Assembly: GCF_014191495.1 (NCBI RefSeq)
Contig: NZ_JACHWR010000002.1
Span: 682,001-746,000, forward strand
Reading direction: 5' to 3'
Source: Nocardioides soli
Lineage (GTDB): Bacteria; Actinomycetota; Actinomycetes; Propionibacteriales; Nocardioidaceae
Length of the DNA stretch: 64,000 nt
The notes beneath the pieces were generated by a model. It made no database searches, was not told the origin of the DNA, and was given only the letters and a program-made list of their open reading frames with translations. The translations under genes were made by a program, and so were the position numbers. Shown piece by piece: positions 25,455 through 33,054 of the stretch (position 1 is the stretch's first letter; each line of letters begins with the position of its first letter).

Positions 25455-26119
25455 CCGGCCCGATCCGGGTCGCTCTCGTGGACGACCAGCCGCTGGTGCT
25501 GATGGGGCTGGCCACGCTGATCGAGTCCGAGGACGACCTGACGCTGGTCGGTGAGGCGCCCAACGGCCGTGCCGGACTCTCGCTGATCCGGCGGACCCGC
25601 CCCGACGTCGTGCTCTGCGACATCCGGATGCCGGTCCTCGACGGGCTCGGACTGCTCGCCGAGGTCGCCGCCGATCCCGACCTGGGCGGGGTAAGGGTCG
25701 TGGTGCTGACGACGTTCGAGCTCGACGAGTACGTCTTCGAGGCGCTGCGCCACGGCGCCAGCGGCTTCCTGCTCAAGGACACCGACCCCGAGCGGCTGCT
25801 CGACGCGATCCGCGTGGTCGCCGACGGCGGCTCGCTCCTCGCGCCCTCGGTGACCCGTCGGGTGATCGAGCAGTTCGGGCAGGTCGGGCCGCGAGCCCGA
25901 GCGCATCCCCGCCTCGGCGACCTGACCGACCGGGAGCGCGAGATCCTCACCTGGGTCGCCACCGGCCGCTCCAACGCCGAGATCGCCGAGGAGCTCGTCG
26001 TCAGCCCCGACACCGTGCGCACCCACGTCAGCCGGGCGATGGTCAAGCTGCACGCCCGCGACCGCGCCCAGCTCGTCGTCTTCGCGATCGAATCGGGCCT
26101 GGGCGCTCACGGTGGTTGA
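25451..26119 (+). CDS. NarL/FixJ-family response regulator
   Basis: 222 residues. Receiver domain with acidic pair D11-D12, phospho-acceptor D57 in VVLCDIRMPVLDG and Lys in FLLKDTD; LuxR-type HTH (about 155-212) with LTDREREILTWVATGRSNAEIAEEL. Partner of the kinase at 24381 and likely regulator of the divergent ABC exporter. Odd feature: the reading frame ends inside a palindromic repeat arm. The last residues (HGG) and the TGA are encoded by GGTGGTTGA of the repeat at 26111, so insertion of the repeat appears to have set the protein's C-terminus. Confidence 0.92.
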   Translation: MTGPIRVALVDDQPLVLMGLATLIESEDDLTLVGEAPNGRAGLSLIRRTRPDVVLCDIRMPVLDGLGLLAEVAADPDLGGVRVVVLTTFELDEYVFEALRHGASGFLLKDTDPERLLDAIRVVADGGSLLAPSVTRRVIEQFGQVGPRARAHPRLGDLTDREREILTWVATGRSNAEIAEELVVSPDTVRTHVSRAMVKLHARDRAQLVVFAIESGLGAHGG

Positions 26120-26121
26120 GG
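26111..26121 (+). repeat. Solitary left arm of the palindromic element, supplying a stop codon
   Basis: GGTGGTTGAGG at 26111-26121 matches the 5' outer arm of the 42-bp element but breaks off there. It contains the TGA of the response regulator gene. It lies 29 bp before the first full element of array 2. Confidence 0.75.
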
Positions 26122-26150
26122 TGTGAGGGCCGCCAGGCCCGAGCCGTCAC

Positions 26151-26795
26151 GGTGGTTTCGAGACGGTTGCTAGCGCAACCTCCTCAACCACCGTCCTCGG
26201 GATCACGGTGGTTGAGGAAGGCGCGCTGGCGCCTGTCTCGAAACCACCTTCCAGCACCCGACCCACCACATCCGCCGACGCAGCGGGGTTTCGAGACGGT
26301 TGCTGGCGCAACCTCCTCAACCACCGTCGTCGGGGGTCACGGTGGTTGAGGAAGGCGCGCTGGCGCCTGTCTCGAAACCAGCACCCAGCACCCGACCCAC
26401 CGCATCCGCCGACGCAGCGGGGTTTCGAGACGGTTGCTAGCGCAACCTCCTCAACCACCGTCGTTGGGGGTCACGGTGGTTGAGGAAGGCGCGCTGGCGC
26501 CTGTCTCGAAACCACCTTCCAGCACCCGACCCACCGCATCCGCCGACACAGCGGGGTTTCGAGACGGTTGCTAGCGCAACCTCCTCAACCACCGTCCTCG
26601 TCGGGCCCGGTGGTTGAGGAAGGCGCGCTAGCGCCTGTCTCGAAACCACCCGTCGGGGCGTCGAGCTGTGGCCGGGACTAGGCCGCGTTGGTCGTGGTGG
26701 TTTCGAGACGGTTGCTAGCGCAACCTCCTCAACCACCGTCGTCAGGGGGTCACGGTGGTTGAGGAAGGCGCGCTAGCGCCTGTCTCGAAACCACC
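26151..26795. repeat. Palindromic repeat array 2: five B(minus)/A(plus) pairs
   Basis: Ten 42-bp elements. Version B on the minus strand: 26151-26192, 26284-26325, 26418-26459, 26552-26593, 26696-26737. Version A on the plus strand: 26207-26248, 26341-26382, 26475-26516, 26609-26650, 26754-26795. Partners in a pair are 14-16 bp apart; pairs recur every 133-144 bp with a partly conserved linker (TTCCAGCACCCGACCCACC, then CGCATCCGCCGAC). Outer arms are GGTGGTTGAGGA and TCTCGAAACCACC. The inner stem is AGGCGC/GCGCCT in A and GGTTGC/GCAACC in B, with a 4-base loop, mostly GCTA or GCTG. Some B copies have a decayed outer arm. No gene lies in the array. Confidence 0.93.
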
Positions 26796-26827
26796 CCTCC
26801 ACAAGACATCCGATCCGGGTGTGGAGG
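26796..26827. repeat. Short inverted repeat after array 2
   Basis: CCTCCACA (26796-26803) faces TGTGGAGG (26820-26827) with a 16-base loop. It abuts the last version A element. It may mark the array end or act as a weak terminator for transcription leaving the array. The rest of the gap up to the HNH gene at 26924 shows no clear promoter and no LexA box. Confidence 0.5.
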
Positions 26828-26923
26828 AGCACGCCGGATCGTGACCTGTTCGTGACCCAGACCCCCGCGAAATAAGGGGATCCAGGCCTTTGAGTGTCGG
26901 TGGCGGGTGCTTGAGTAGTGGGC

Positions 26924-28168
26924 ATGACAGCACAGGCCACGCCGCGACACCGGGTGTCGACGACGACCGCGCAGATGCGCGACCTCGTCGACGCGGTGGC
27001 CGATGCGTCGGTGTGGTCCATGGACGCGGCCGAGGCGGGGGCGACGCTGGTCGAGCTGACCCGGCTGGCGGCGCAGGTCAGCGAGCTGCAGGCCCGGGTG
27101 GCCGCGCACGCCGACACGATTCACGTGGGCGCCGAGGTGGGTGCGTCCAGTGCGGCGAACTGGCTGGCCCACCAGACGAAGACCACCCGTGCGGCCGCGT
27201 ACGGCGCGGTGCGGCTCGGCCACGACCTCGAACAGCACCCCATGACGCGGGAGGCGCTCGCGGCCGGGGACATCGACGTCGAGCGGGCGCGGGTGGTGGT
27301 TCGGTGGGTCGACCGGCTCCCGGCCGACCTCGGCCCCGAGACCCGGGAGAAGGCGAAGGCGCATCTGCTGGCCGAGGCGCGTCATCACGACGCCAAGGCA
27401 CTGGGTCGGCTGGGGCGGCGGCTGTGGGAGGTCATCGCCCCCGACGATGCCGACGCCCACGAAGCGCAGATCCTGCAACGGCAGGAGGCGGCCGCGCTGC
27501 GGGCCTGCTCGGTCACGATGGTCGACGACGGTGACGGGAAGACCCGGGGCCGGTTCACGCTGCCGACTTACCACGCCGCCGCCCTACGGAAGATGCTGAT
27601 GGCGCTCGCCGCCCCGAAGCACCTCGCGGCCACTCACGGCCCCGGCGTGGAGCGGCGGCCCGGTCCCGAGGCGCTGGGGCGGGCGCTGTGCGAGCTGATC
27701 GAGCGCTACCCCACCGACCGGCTGCCGGCCACCGGCGGGGTGAACGCCACGCTGTTGGTGGTGATCGACGAGGACACCCTGACCGGCCGCCTGGAGAAGG
27801 CCGGCGTCCTGGACACCGGTGACCGGATCAGCCCCGGCATGGCGCGGCGGTTGGCGTGCGAGGCGGGGATCATCCCCGCCGTCCTCGGCGGCAACAGCGT
27901 TCCCCTGGACCTGGGTAGGCGGAGTCGGTATCACAGCGAGCATCAGCGGATCGCCATGTTCCTGCGCGACCGCGGTTGCCGCGCCGAGGGCTGCGACCGC
28001 ACCACCGGACTCCACGCCCACCACCAACAGCACTGGGTCGACGGCGGCCACACCAACCTCACCGACAGCGCATCCCTCTGCCCCTGGCACCACACCCTCA
28101 TCCACGACCCCACCTACCAGACGACCTATCTCCCCACCGGCAAGATCCGGTTCCACCGAAGAACGTGA
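26924..28168 (+). CDS. DUF222 / HNH endonuclease (13E12 repeat family), second copy
   Basis: 414 residues from the ATG at 26924; an in-frame GTG at 26918 would add two. The N-terminal helical DUF222 part (about 15-310) includes AAQVSELQARVAAHAD and WLAHQTKTTRAAAYGAVRL. The HNH domain (about 345-395) has CRAEGCDRTTGLHAHH, HWVDGGHTNL and LCPWHHTLIHD, keeping the paired Cys and the His-Asn-His core. It is only a distant relative of the 1455 gene, a different subtype of HNH. Nuclease activity is inferred from the fold. It lies directly downstream of array 2 in the same orientation as the other HNH gene has to array 1. Confidence 0.9.
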   Translation: MTAQATPRHRVSTTTAQMRDLVDAVADASVWSMDAAEAGATLVELTRLAAQVSELQARVAAHADTIHVGAEVGASSAANWLAHQTKTTRAAAYGAVRLGHDLEQHPMTREALAAGDIDVERARVVVRWVDRLPADLGPETREKAKAHLLAEARHHDAKALGRLGRRLWEVIAPDDADAHEAQILQRQEAAALRACSVTMVDDGDGKTRGRFTLPTYHAAALRKMLMALAAPKHLAATHGPGVERRPGPEALGRALCELIERYPTDRLPATGGVNATLLVVIDEDTLTGRLEKAGVLDTGDRISPGMARRLACEAGIIPAVLGGNSVPLDLGRRSRYHSEHQRIAMFLRDRGCRAEGCDRTTGLHAHHQQHWVDGGHTNLTDSASLCPWHHTLIHDPTYQTTYLPTGKIRFHRRT

Positions 28169-28215
28169 CAGTCAGCCGGCGCGCCGACACGGACCGGAGC
28201 GCCTATCTTGAGCAC

Positions 28216-28869
28216 ATGCTGCTGCCACCCAAGGTCGCGCTCGGCGTCGCCGACGGGTCGGTGACCCTTGCGTTCCGCCGCTGGCGGAAGCCGGACGTGC
28301 GGATCGGCTCGGAGTTCCGCACCGTCGCCGGCGTCGTGCGGGTCGACGACGTCGAGGTCGTCGACGCCGACGCGCTCACCGACGAGGAGGCGGTGGCTGC
28401 GGGCTGGGTGGACGCCGCCCGGCTGCGCAAGCAGCTGGACAAGGTCGAGGGCGTCGCCACGACGTATCGCGTGCGACTGAGCTGGGCCGGACCGGACCCC
28501 CGCGTCGAGCTGCGTGAGAACGCCGACCTCAGCGACGACGACGTCGCCGCGATCGACGCCAAGCTGGAGCGCCTCGACCGTGCCAGCAGTCACGGGCCGT
28601 GGACGATGGCGACCCTCGACGTGATCCGGCGCCGCCCGCACACGCGAGCGCCGGACCTCGCCGCGGAGATGGGTCGCGAGCGCGATCCGTTCAAGATCGA
28701 CGTGCGCAAGCTGAAGAACCTCGGGCTGACCCGCAGCTTCGACGTCGGCTACGAGGTCTCGCCGCGGGGACTGGCCTACCTCGCCCGGACCACTCGGTCA
28801 GCTCACGCGCCCCAGGCGGGTCGCCAGCCGTCGACGTCCGAGGCCGGGCGCGACGCCGGGCCGGTGTAG
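28216..28869 (+). CDS. ASCH-like domain protein with C-terminal winged-helix-like region
   Basis: 217 residues. The first about 90 resemble an ASCH/PUA-like RNA-binding fold (SVTLAFRRWRKPDVRIGSEF, then VRVDDVEVVDADALTDEEA). Residues about 130-195 (WTMATLDVIRRRPHTRAPDLA, then KIDVRKLKNLGLTRSFDVG) look like a small winged helix. ASCH proteins are linked to RNA or nucleoside metabolism; no specific role can be assigned. A TATCTT box ends 6 bases before the ATG, so it is probably leaderless. The last 67 bp overlap the convergent citrate synthase gene; the Ser/Gly/Ala tail encoded there looks unfolded. Confidence 0.75.
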   Translation: MLLPPKVALGVADGSVTLAFRRWRKPDVRIGSEFRTVAGVVRVDDVEVVDADALTDEEAVAAGWVDAARLRKQLDKVEGVATTYRVRLSWAGPDPRVELRENADLSDDDVAAIDAKLERLDRASSHGPWTMATLDVIRRRPHTRAPDLAAEMGRERDPFKIDVRKLKNLGLTRSFDVGYEVSPRGLAYLARTTRSAHAPQAGRQPSTSEAGRDAGPV

Positions 28870-29906
28870 ACCGCCGAGGGCCGGATCAGCCGGCCCGTCG
28901 TCTTCTGCTCGAGGATGTGCGCCGACCAGCCGCCGGTGCGCGCGCAGGTGAACATCGAGGTGAACATGTGTGCCGGCACCTCGGCGAAGTCGAGCACGAT
29001 CGCGGCCCAGAACTCCACGTTGGTCTCGAGCACCCGGTCCGGCCGCCGCTCGCGCAGCTCGGCGAGCGCCGCCTGCTCCAGCGCCTCGGCGACCTCGTAG
29101 CGCGGGGCGGCCAGCTCGCGCGCCGTACGCCGGAGCACCCGCGCCCGCGGGTCCTCCGCGCGGTAGACCCGGTGGCCGAAGCCCATCAGCCGCTCGCCCT
29201 TGTCGAGCAGCTCCTTGACGTAGCCGCGGGCGTCGCCGCGCTGCTCGACCTCCTCGATCATCCCGAGCACCCGTGACGGGGCGCCACCGTGCAGCGGGCC
29301 GCTCATCGCGCCGATCGCGCCCGAGAACGCCGCGGCCACGTCGGCCCCGGTCGAGGTGATCACCCGGGCGGTGAACGTCGAGGCGTTCATGCCGTGCTCG
29401 GCCGCCGAGCTCCAGTAGGCGTCGATCGCCTTCACGTGCTTGGGGTCGGCCTCGCCCTTCCAGCGGATCAGGAACTTCTCCGCGAGCGTGGCGCCCCGGT
29501 CGACCTCCGCCTGCGGCACCACCGGCTGGTGCAGCCCGCGGGCCGACTGCGCGGCGTACGACAGCACCATCACCGCCACCCGCGAGAGGTCGGCGCGAGC
29601 CTGCTCGGCGCTGATGTCGTAGGTCTGCCGAAAGCCGAACGCCGGCGCCAGCATCGCGATCGCCGCCTGCACGTCGACGCGCACGTCGCCGGTGTGGACG
29701 GGGATGTTGTAGGCCTCCGCGGGCGGCAGGCCGGGGGTGTAGGCGCCGTCGATGAGCAGGCCCCACACGTTCTCGAAGGGGACCCGGCCGACGATCTCCT
29801 CGATGTCCACGCCGCGGTAGCGCAGCGCGGAGCCTTCCTTGTCGGGCTCGGCGATCTGGGTCTCGAAGGCGACGACGCCTTCCAATCCGTGGTGTACGTC
29901 AGTCAC
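28803..29906 (-). CDS. citA: Citrate synthase (CitA-like)
   Basis: 367 residues from GTG at 29906 (an in-frame GTG at 29921 would add five). It begins DVHHGLEGVVAFETQIAEPD followed by RYRGVDIEEIV, as in the actinobacterial CitA branch. Catalytic residues are in AEHGMNAST, SGPLHGGAPS and GFGHRVYRAEDPR (the second active-site His) and near VEFWAAIVLDF (Asp). It condenses oxaloacetate with acetyl-CoA; a methylcitrate side activity is possible. Divergent from pdxH. Confidence 0.9.
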   Translation of the reverse strand: MTDVHHGLEGVVAFETQIAEPDKEGSALRYRGVDIEEIVGRVPFENVWGLLIDGAYTPGLPPAEAYNIPVHTGDVRVDVQAAIAMLAPAFGFRQTYDISAEQARADLSRVAVMVLSYAAQSARGLHQPVVPQAEVDRGATLAEKFLIRWKGEADPKHVKAIDAYWSSAAEHGMNASTFTARVITSTGADVAAAFSGAIGAMSGPLHGGAPSRVLGMIEEVEQRGDARGYVKELLDKGERLMGFGHRVYRAEDPRARVLRRTARELAAPRYEVAEALEQAALAELRERRPDRVLETNVEFWAAIVLDFAEVPAHMFTSMFTCARTGGWSAHILEQKTTGRLIRPSAVYTGPASRPASDVDGWRPAWGA

Positions 29907-29944
29907 CAGCGCATTGTGCACCGAGTGACCACTAGGGTCGAGGC

Positions 29945-30583
29945 ATGGACCTGGCGGGGCTGCGTGAGGAGTACGGCCGGGCGGGACTCGACGAGGCCGA
30001 TCTCGCCCCCGACCCGGTGACGATGTTCGAGCGTTGGATGCGCGACGCGGTCGACGCCGGCCTGCACGATCCCAACGCGATGGTGGTCTCGACGGTCGGC
30101 GCCGATTCGGCTCCGTCGTCGCGGATGGTGCTGCTCAAGGGCGTCTCGCCCGACGGGTTCGTCTTCTACACCAACACCGGCTCCCGCAAGGGCGGCGAGC
30201 TCGCCGGCAACCCGCGCTGCGCCCTGCTCTTCCCGTGGCACCCCCTGGAGCGCCAGGTGCGGGTCGACGGCGTCGCGGCGCCGGTCTCGCGCGAGGCGGT
30301 GGCGGCGTACTTCGCCGTCCGGCCCCGTGGCTCCCAGCTCGGCGCGCACGCCTCTCCCCAGTCGCGGGTCGCGACCCGCGAGCAGCTCGCCGCGGCGTAC
30401 GCCGATGCCGAGGCGCGCTGGCCCGAGTCCGATGGTCCGGTGCCGGTGCCGGAGGAGTGGGGCGGGTACGTCGTGCGCCCCGAGGCGGTGGAGTTCTGGC
30501 AGGGCCGCCCGGGCCGGATGCACGACCGACTGCGTTACCGCCGGGCCGGCGACGGCTGGGTCACCGAGCGACTCGCACCCTGA
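29945..30583 (+). CDS. pdxH: Pyridoxamine 5'-phosphate oxidase
   Basis: 212 residues, usual length for PdxH. LREEYGRAGLDEADLAPDPV opens the family; PSSRMVLLKGVSPDGFVFYTN binds FMN; RKGGELAGNPRCALLFPWHP and ARGSQLGAHASPQS-like PRGSQLGAHASPQS follow; the C-terminus has the substrate-binding PEEWGGYVVRPEAVEFWQGR and RLHD-type RMHDRLRY. It oxidises PNP/PMP to PLP with FMN and O2. A TAGGGT box (29934-29939) ends 5 bases before the ATG. Confidence 0.95.
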   Translation: MDLAGLREEYGRAGLDEADLAPDPVTMFERWMRDAVDAGLHDPNAMVVSTVGADSAPSSRMVLLKGVSPDGFVFYTNTGSRKGGELAGNPRCALLFPWHPLERQVRVDGVAAPVSREAVAAYFAVRPRGSQLGAHASPQSRVATREQLAAAYADAEARWPESDGPVPVPEEWGGYVVRPEAVEFWQGRPGRMHDRLRYRRAGDGWVTERLAP

Positions 30584-30601
30584 TCGGCGGCCCGGGACGG
30601 A

Positions 30602-30668
30602 GCGATACCCAGCGGCAGTGTGGTCGTTCCCGGGGCTCGGGAACGACCACATCGTCACTGGGTATCGC
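30602..30668. repeat. 67-bp near-perfect inverted repeat
   Basis: Outer arms GCGATACCCAG (30602-30612) and CTGGGTATCGC (30658-30668) are perfect complements. Inner arms TGTGGTCGTTCCCG and CGGGAACGACCACA are perfect 14-mers around a 5-base GGGCT loop. Only a few bases between the arm pairs fail to match. It lies 18 bp after the pdxH stop with no T-tract. It is larger and cleaner than a typical intrinsic terminator and could be a miniature mobile element remnant or a structured RNA end. Confidence 0.85.
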
Positions 30669-30687
30669 CAGGGGCGCCGGAAACCGT

Positions 30688-30716
30688 TTGTGAGTGAGCG
30701 CTCACTCATTTATGCT
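30688..30716 (+). promoter_or_regulatory. Autoregulated promoter of the TetR/ABC operon
   Basis: TGAGTGAGCGCTCACTCA (30691-30708) is a perfect 18-bp palindrome of the common TetR-operator type. It sits between -35 TTGTGA (30688-30693) and -10 TATGCT (30711-30716), 17 bp apart. The GTG at 30725 is 8 bases past the -10, so the message is probably leaderless. The TetR protein encoded directly downstream is the likely ligand-responsive repressor. Confidence 0.85.
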
Positions 30717-30724
30717 CGACGGTC

Positions 30725-31318
30725 GTGGACACCACCAGACGCGGGCGAGCCAAGCCGCTGGCGCCCGAGGAGCGGCGGGAGGCGATCATCGCCGCGACCC
30801 GGCCGCTGCTCTACGAGCACGGGCGGGCGACGACGACGAAGCTGATCGCCGAGGCGGCGGGGATCGCGGAGGGCACCGTCTTCCGGGCGTTCGCCACCAA
30901 GGAGGAGCTCTTCGACGCGGTGATGGAGGCGGAGTTCGACCCGTCGCCCTTCCTCGACGACATCGCCCGGATCGACCCGACGCTCGAGCTGCGGGACCGG
31001 CTGGTGGCGTACACGACGCTGCTGCAGCGGCGCTTCATCGGCATCTTCACGCTGATGGCGGCGATGGGGCTGCGCAAGCCGCCGGCGGCGCTGGGTGACC
31101 CGGAGGTACGCCGCCGGCTCGCCGACGGCGGCCTGGCCACCCTGCTGTCCGGCGACGCCGACCGGTTCACGGTCCCCGTCGACCGGGTCGTCCACATCGT
31201 GCGGCTGCTGACCTTCTCGGGCAGCCATCCGCACATCTCCGACCAGCAACCCCTGAGCCCCGAGGAGATCGTCGACGTGATCCTGCACGGCGTCCTCACC
31301 GAGGAGGACCGGTCCTGA
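30725..31318 (+). CDS. TetR-family repressor of the downstream ABC exporter
   Basis: 197 residues. HTH region about 18-62: EAIIAATRPLLYEHGRATTT, then IAEAAGIAEGTVFRAFATKEEL. The helical C-terminal domain contains a ligand pocket of unknown specificity. Its TGA shares a base with the ATG of the first transporter gene (TGATG), so regulator and pump form one operon behind the 18-bp palindrome at 30691. Confidence 0.9.
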   Translation: MDTTRRGRAKPLAPEERREAIIAATRPLLYEHGRATTTKLIAEAAGIAEGTVFRAFATKEELFDAVMEAEFDPSPFLDDIARIDPTLELRDRLVAYTTLLQRRFIGIFTLMAAMGLRKPPAALGDPEVRRRLADGGLATLLSGDADRFTVPVDRVVHIVRLLTFSGSHPHISDQQPLSPEEIVDVILHGVLTEEDRS

Positions 31319-33054
31319 TGCTGCTCCGACTGCTGCGCGCCCGGCTCGCGCCGTACCGCCCCTGGCTGGGTGTCGTGGTCCTCTTCCAGTTCGTCGGCGT
31401 GCTGGCGATGCTCTACCTGCCGACCCTGAACGCCGACATCATCGACAACGGCATCGCCGCGGACGACACCGGCTACATCCTGCGGGTCGGCGCCGTGATG
31501 CTGGTGGTGTCGCTCGGCCAGATCGTCTGCTCGGTCGTCGCGGTCCGCTTCGGCGCCCGCACGGCGATGAGCTTCGGCCGCGACGTGCGGGCCGCGCTCT
31601 TCCACCGGGTCGGCACGTTCTCGACCCGTGAGGTGCAGGAGTTCGGCGCCCCGTCGCTGATCACCCGCACGACCAACGACGTGCAGCAGGTGCAGATGCT
31701 GGTGCTGATGTCGTGCACGATCGCGGTGTCCTCGCCGATCATGATGGTCGGCGGCGTGATCATGGCGCTGCGCGTGGACATGGGGCTGGGCTGGATCCTG
31801 GCCGTCGTGGTGCCCGCGCTCTTCGTGTGCGTCGGCTTCGTCGTCAGCCGGATGGTGCCAAACTTCCGTCTCATGCAGGGCCGGATCGACGAGGTCAACC
31901 GGGTGCTGCGCGAGCAGATCACCGGCATCCGGGTGGTGCGGGCGTTCGTCCGGGAGCCGTACGAGACGCGGCGGTTCGGGCGCGCGAACGACGACCTGAC
32001 CGACGTCGCGGTCGCGGCCGGCCGGTGGATGGCGACGATGTTCCCGCTGGTGATGCTGGTCGTGAACGTCTCGAGCGTCGCCGTCATCTGGTTCGGCGGG
32101 CACCGCATCGACAACGGCCAGATGGAGGTCGGTGCGCTGACGGCCTTCCTCTCCTACCTGATGCAGATCCTGATGTCGGTGATGATGGCGACCTTCATGC
32201 TGATGATGATCCCGCGGGCCTCGGTCTGCGCCGACCGGATCGCCGAGGTGCTCGACACGCACACCTCCGTGCCCGTGCCGGACGACGCCGTCGCCCCCGA
32301 CCCGGCGCGCCGCGGCCACCTCGACCTCGACCACGTCACGTTCGCCTACCCCGGCGCGGACGAGCCGGTCCTGGCCGACGTCTCCTTCGAGGCCCGGCCC
32401 GGTCAGACGGTGGCGGTGATCGGGTCCACCGGCGCGGGCAAGAGCACGCTGGTGAACCTGGTGCCGCGGCTCTTCGACGCGTCCGAGGGCGAGGTCCGGG
32501 TGGCCGGTCACGACGTACGACGCCTCGATCCGGATCTGCTCTGGCAGCAGATCGGGTTGGTGCCGCAGAAGGCGTACCTGTTCAGCGGCACGATCCGCAG
32601 CAACCTGCAGTACGGCAAGCCCGACGCCACCGAGGAGGAGATGTGGGCGGCGCTCGACGTCGCGCAGGGACGTGACTTCGTGGCGGCGCTGCCCGAGGGG
32701 CTCGACGCGCCGGTCACCCAGGGTGGGACCAACTTCTCCGGTGGACAACGGCAGCGGCTGGCGATCGCCCGGGCCCTGGTGCGGAAGCCGGGCATCTACC
32801 TCTTCGACGACTCCTTCTCGGCGCTCGACCTCGCGACCGACGCCCGGCTGCGCGCGGCGCTGAAGCCCGAGACCCGGGACGCGACGGTGGTCATCGTGGC
32901 CCAGCGGGTCTCCACGATCCGCGACGCCGACCTGATCCTCGTGCTCGAGGACGGCCGGGTCGTCGGCCGCGGCCGGCATGACGAGCTGCTCGCCGCATGT
33001 GCGACGTACCAGGAGATCGTCGAGTCCCAGCTCAGCGCGGAGGAAGCAGCATGA
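31318..33054 (+). CDS. ABC exporter half-transporter with degenerate catalytic Asp
   Basis: 578 residues: six-helix exporter domain (about 1-310), then the ATPase with Walker [10 protein letters not shown] (about 370), Q-loop [12 protein letters not shown], a canonical signature [10 protein letters not shown] and a Walker B ending in FDDSFSALD. The usual catalytic Glu after Walker B is Asp, which in heterodimeric exporters (TM287/288, BmrCD type) marks the half whose ATP site does not hydrolyse well. The partner is the next gene, coupled by ATGA. Likely a drug or lipid exporter; the substrate is unknown. Confidence 0.9.
   Translation: MLLRLLRARLAPYRPWLGVVVLFQFVGVLAMLYLPTLNADIIDNGIAADDTGYILRVGAVMLVVSLGQIVCSVVAVRFGARTAMSFGRDVRAALFHRVGTFSTREVQEFGAPSLITRTTNDVQQVQMLVLMSCTIAVSSPIMMVGGVIMALRVDMGLGWILAVVVPALFVCVGFVVSRMVPNFRLMQGRIDEVNRVLREQITGIRVVRAFVREPYETRRFGRANDDLTDVAVAAGRWMATMFPLVMLVVNVSSVAVIWFGGHRIDNGQMEVGALTAFLSYLMQILMSVMMATFMLMMIPRASVCADRIAEVLDTHTSVPVPDDAVAPDPARRGHLDLDHVTFAYPGADEPVLADVSFEARPGQTVAVIGSTGAGKSTLVNLVPRLFDASEGEVRVAGHDVRRLDPDLLWQQIGLVPQKAYLFSGTIRSNLQYGKPDATEEEMWAALDVAQGRDFVAALPEGLDAPVTQGGTNFSGGQRQRLAIARALVRKPGIYLFDDSFSALDLATDARLRAALKPETRDATVVIVAQRVSTIRDADLILVLEDGRVVGRGRHDELLAACATYQEIVESQLSAEEAA

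Noticed and set aside
26151..26795. CRISPR array (regular repeats with spacers)
   Set aside because: Repeats alternate in orientation and in inner-stem sequence, linkers are themselves conserved, the period is 133-144 bp, and no cas genes are present.
26828..26923. LexA box upstream of the second DUF222-HNH gene
   Set aside because: The region contains only a GTGACC direct repeat; no TCGAAC-N4-GTTCGA or near match.
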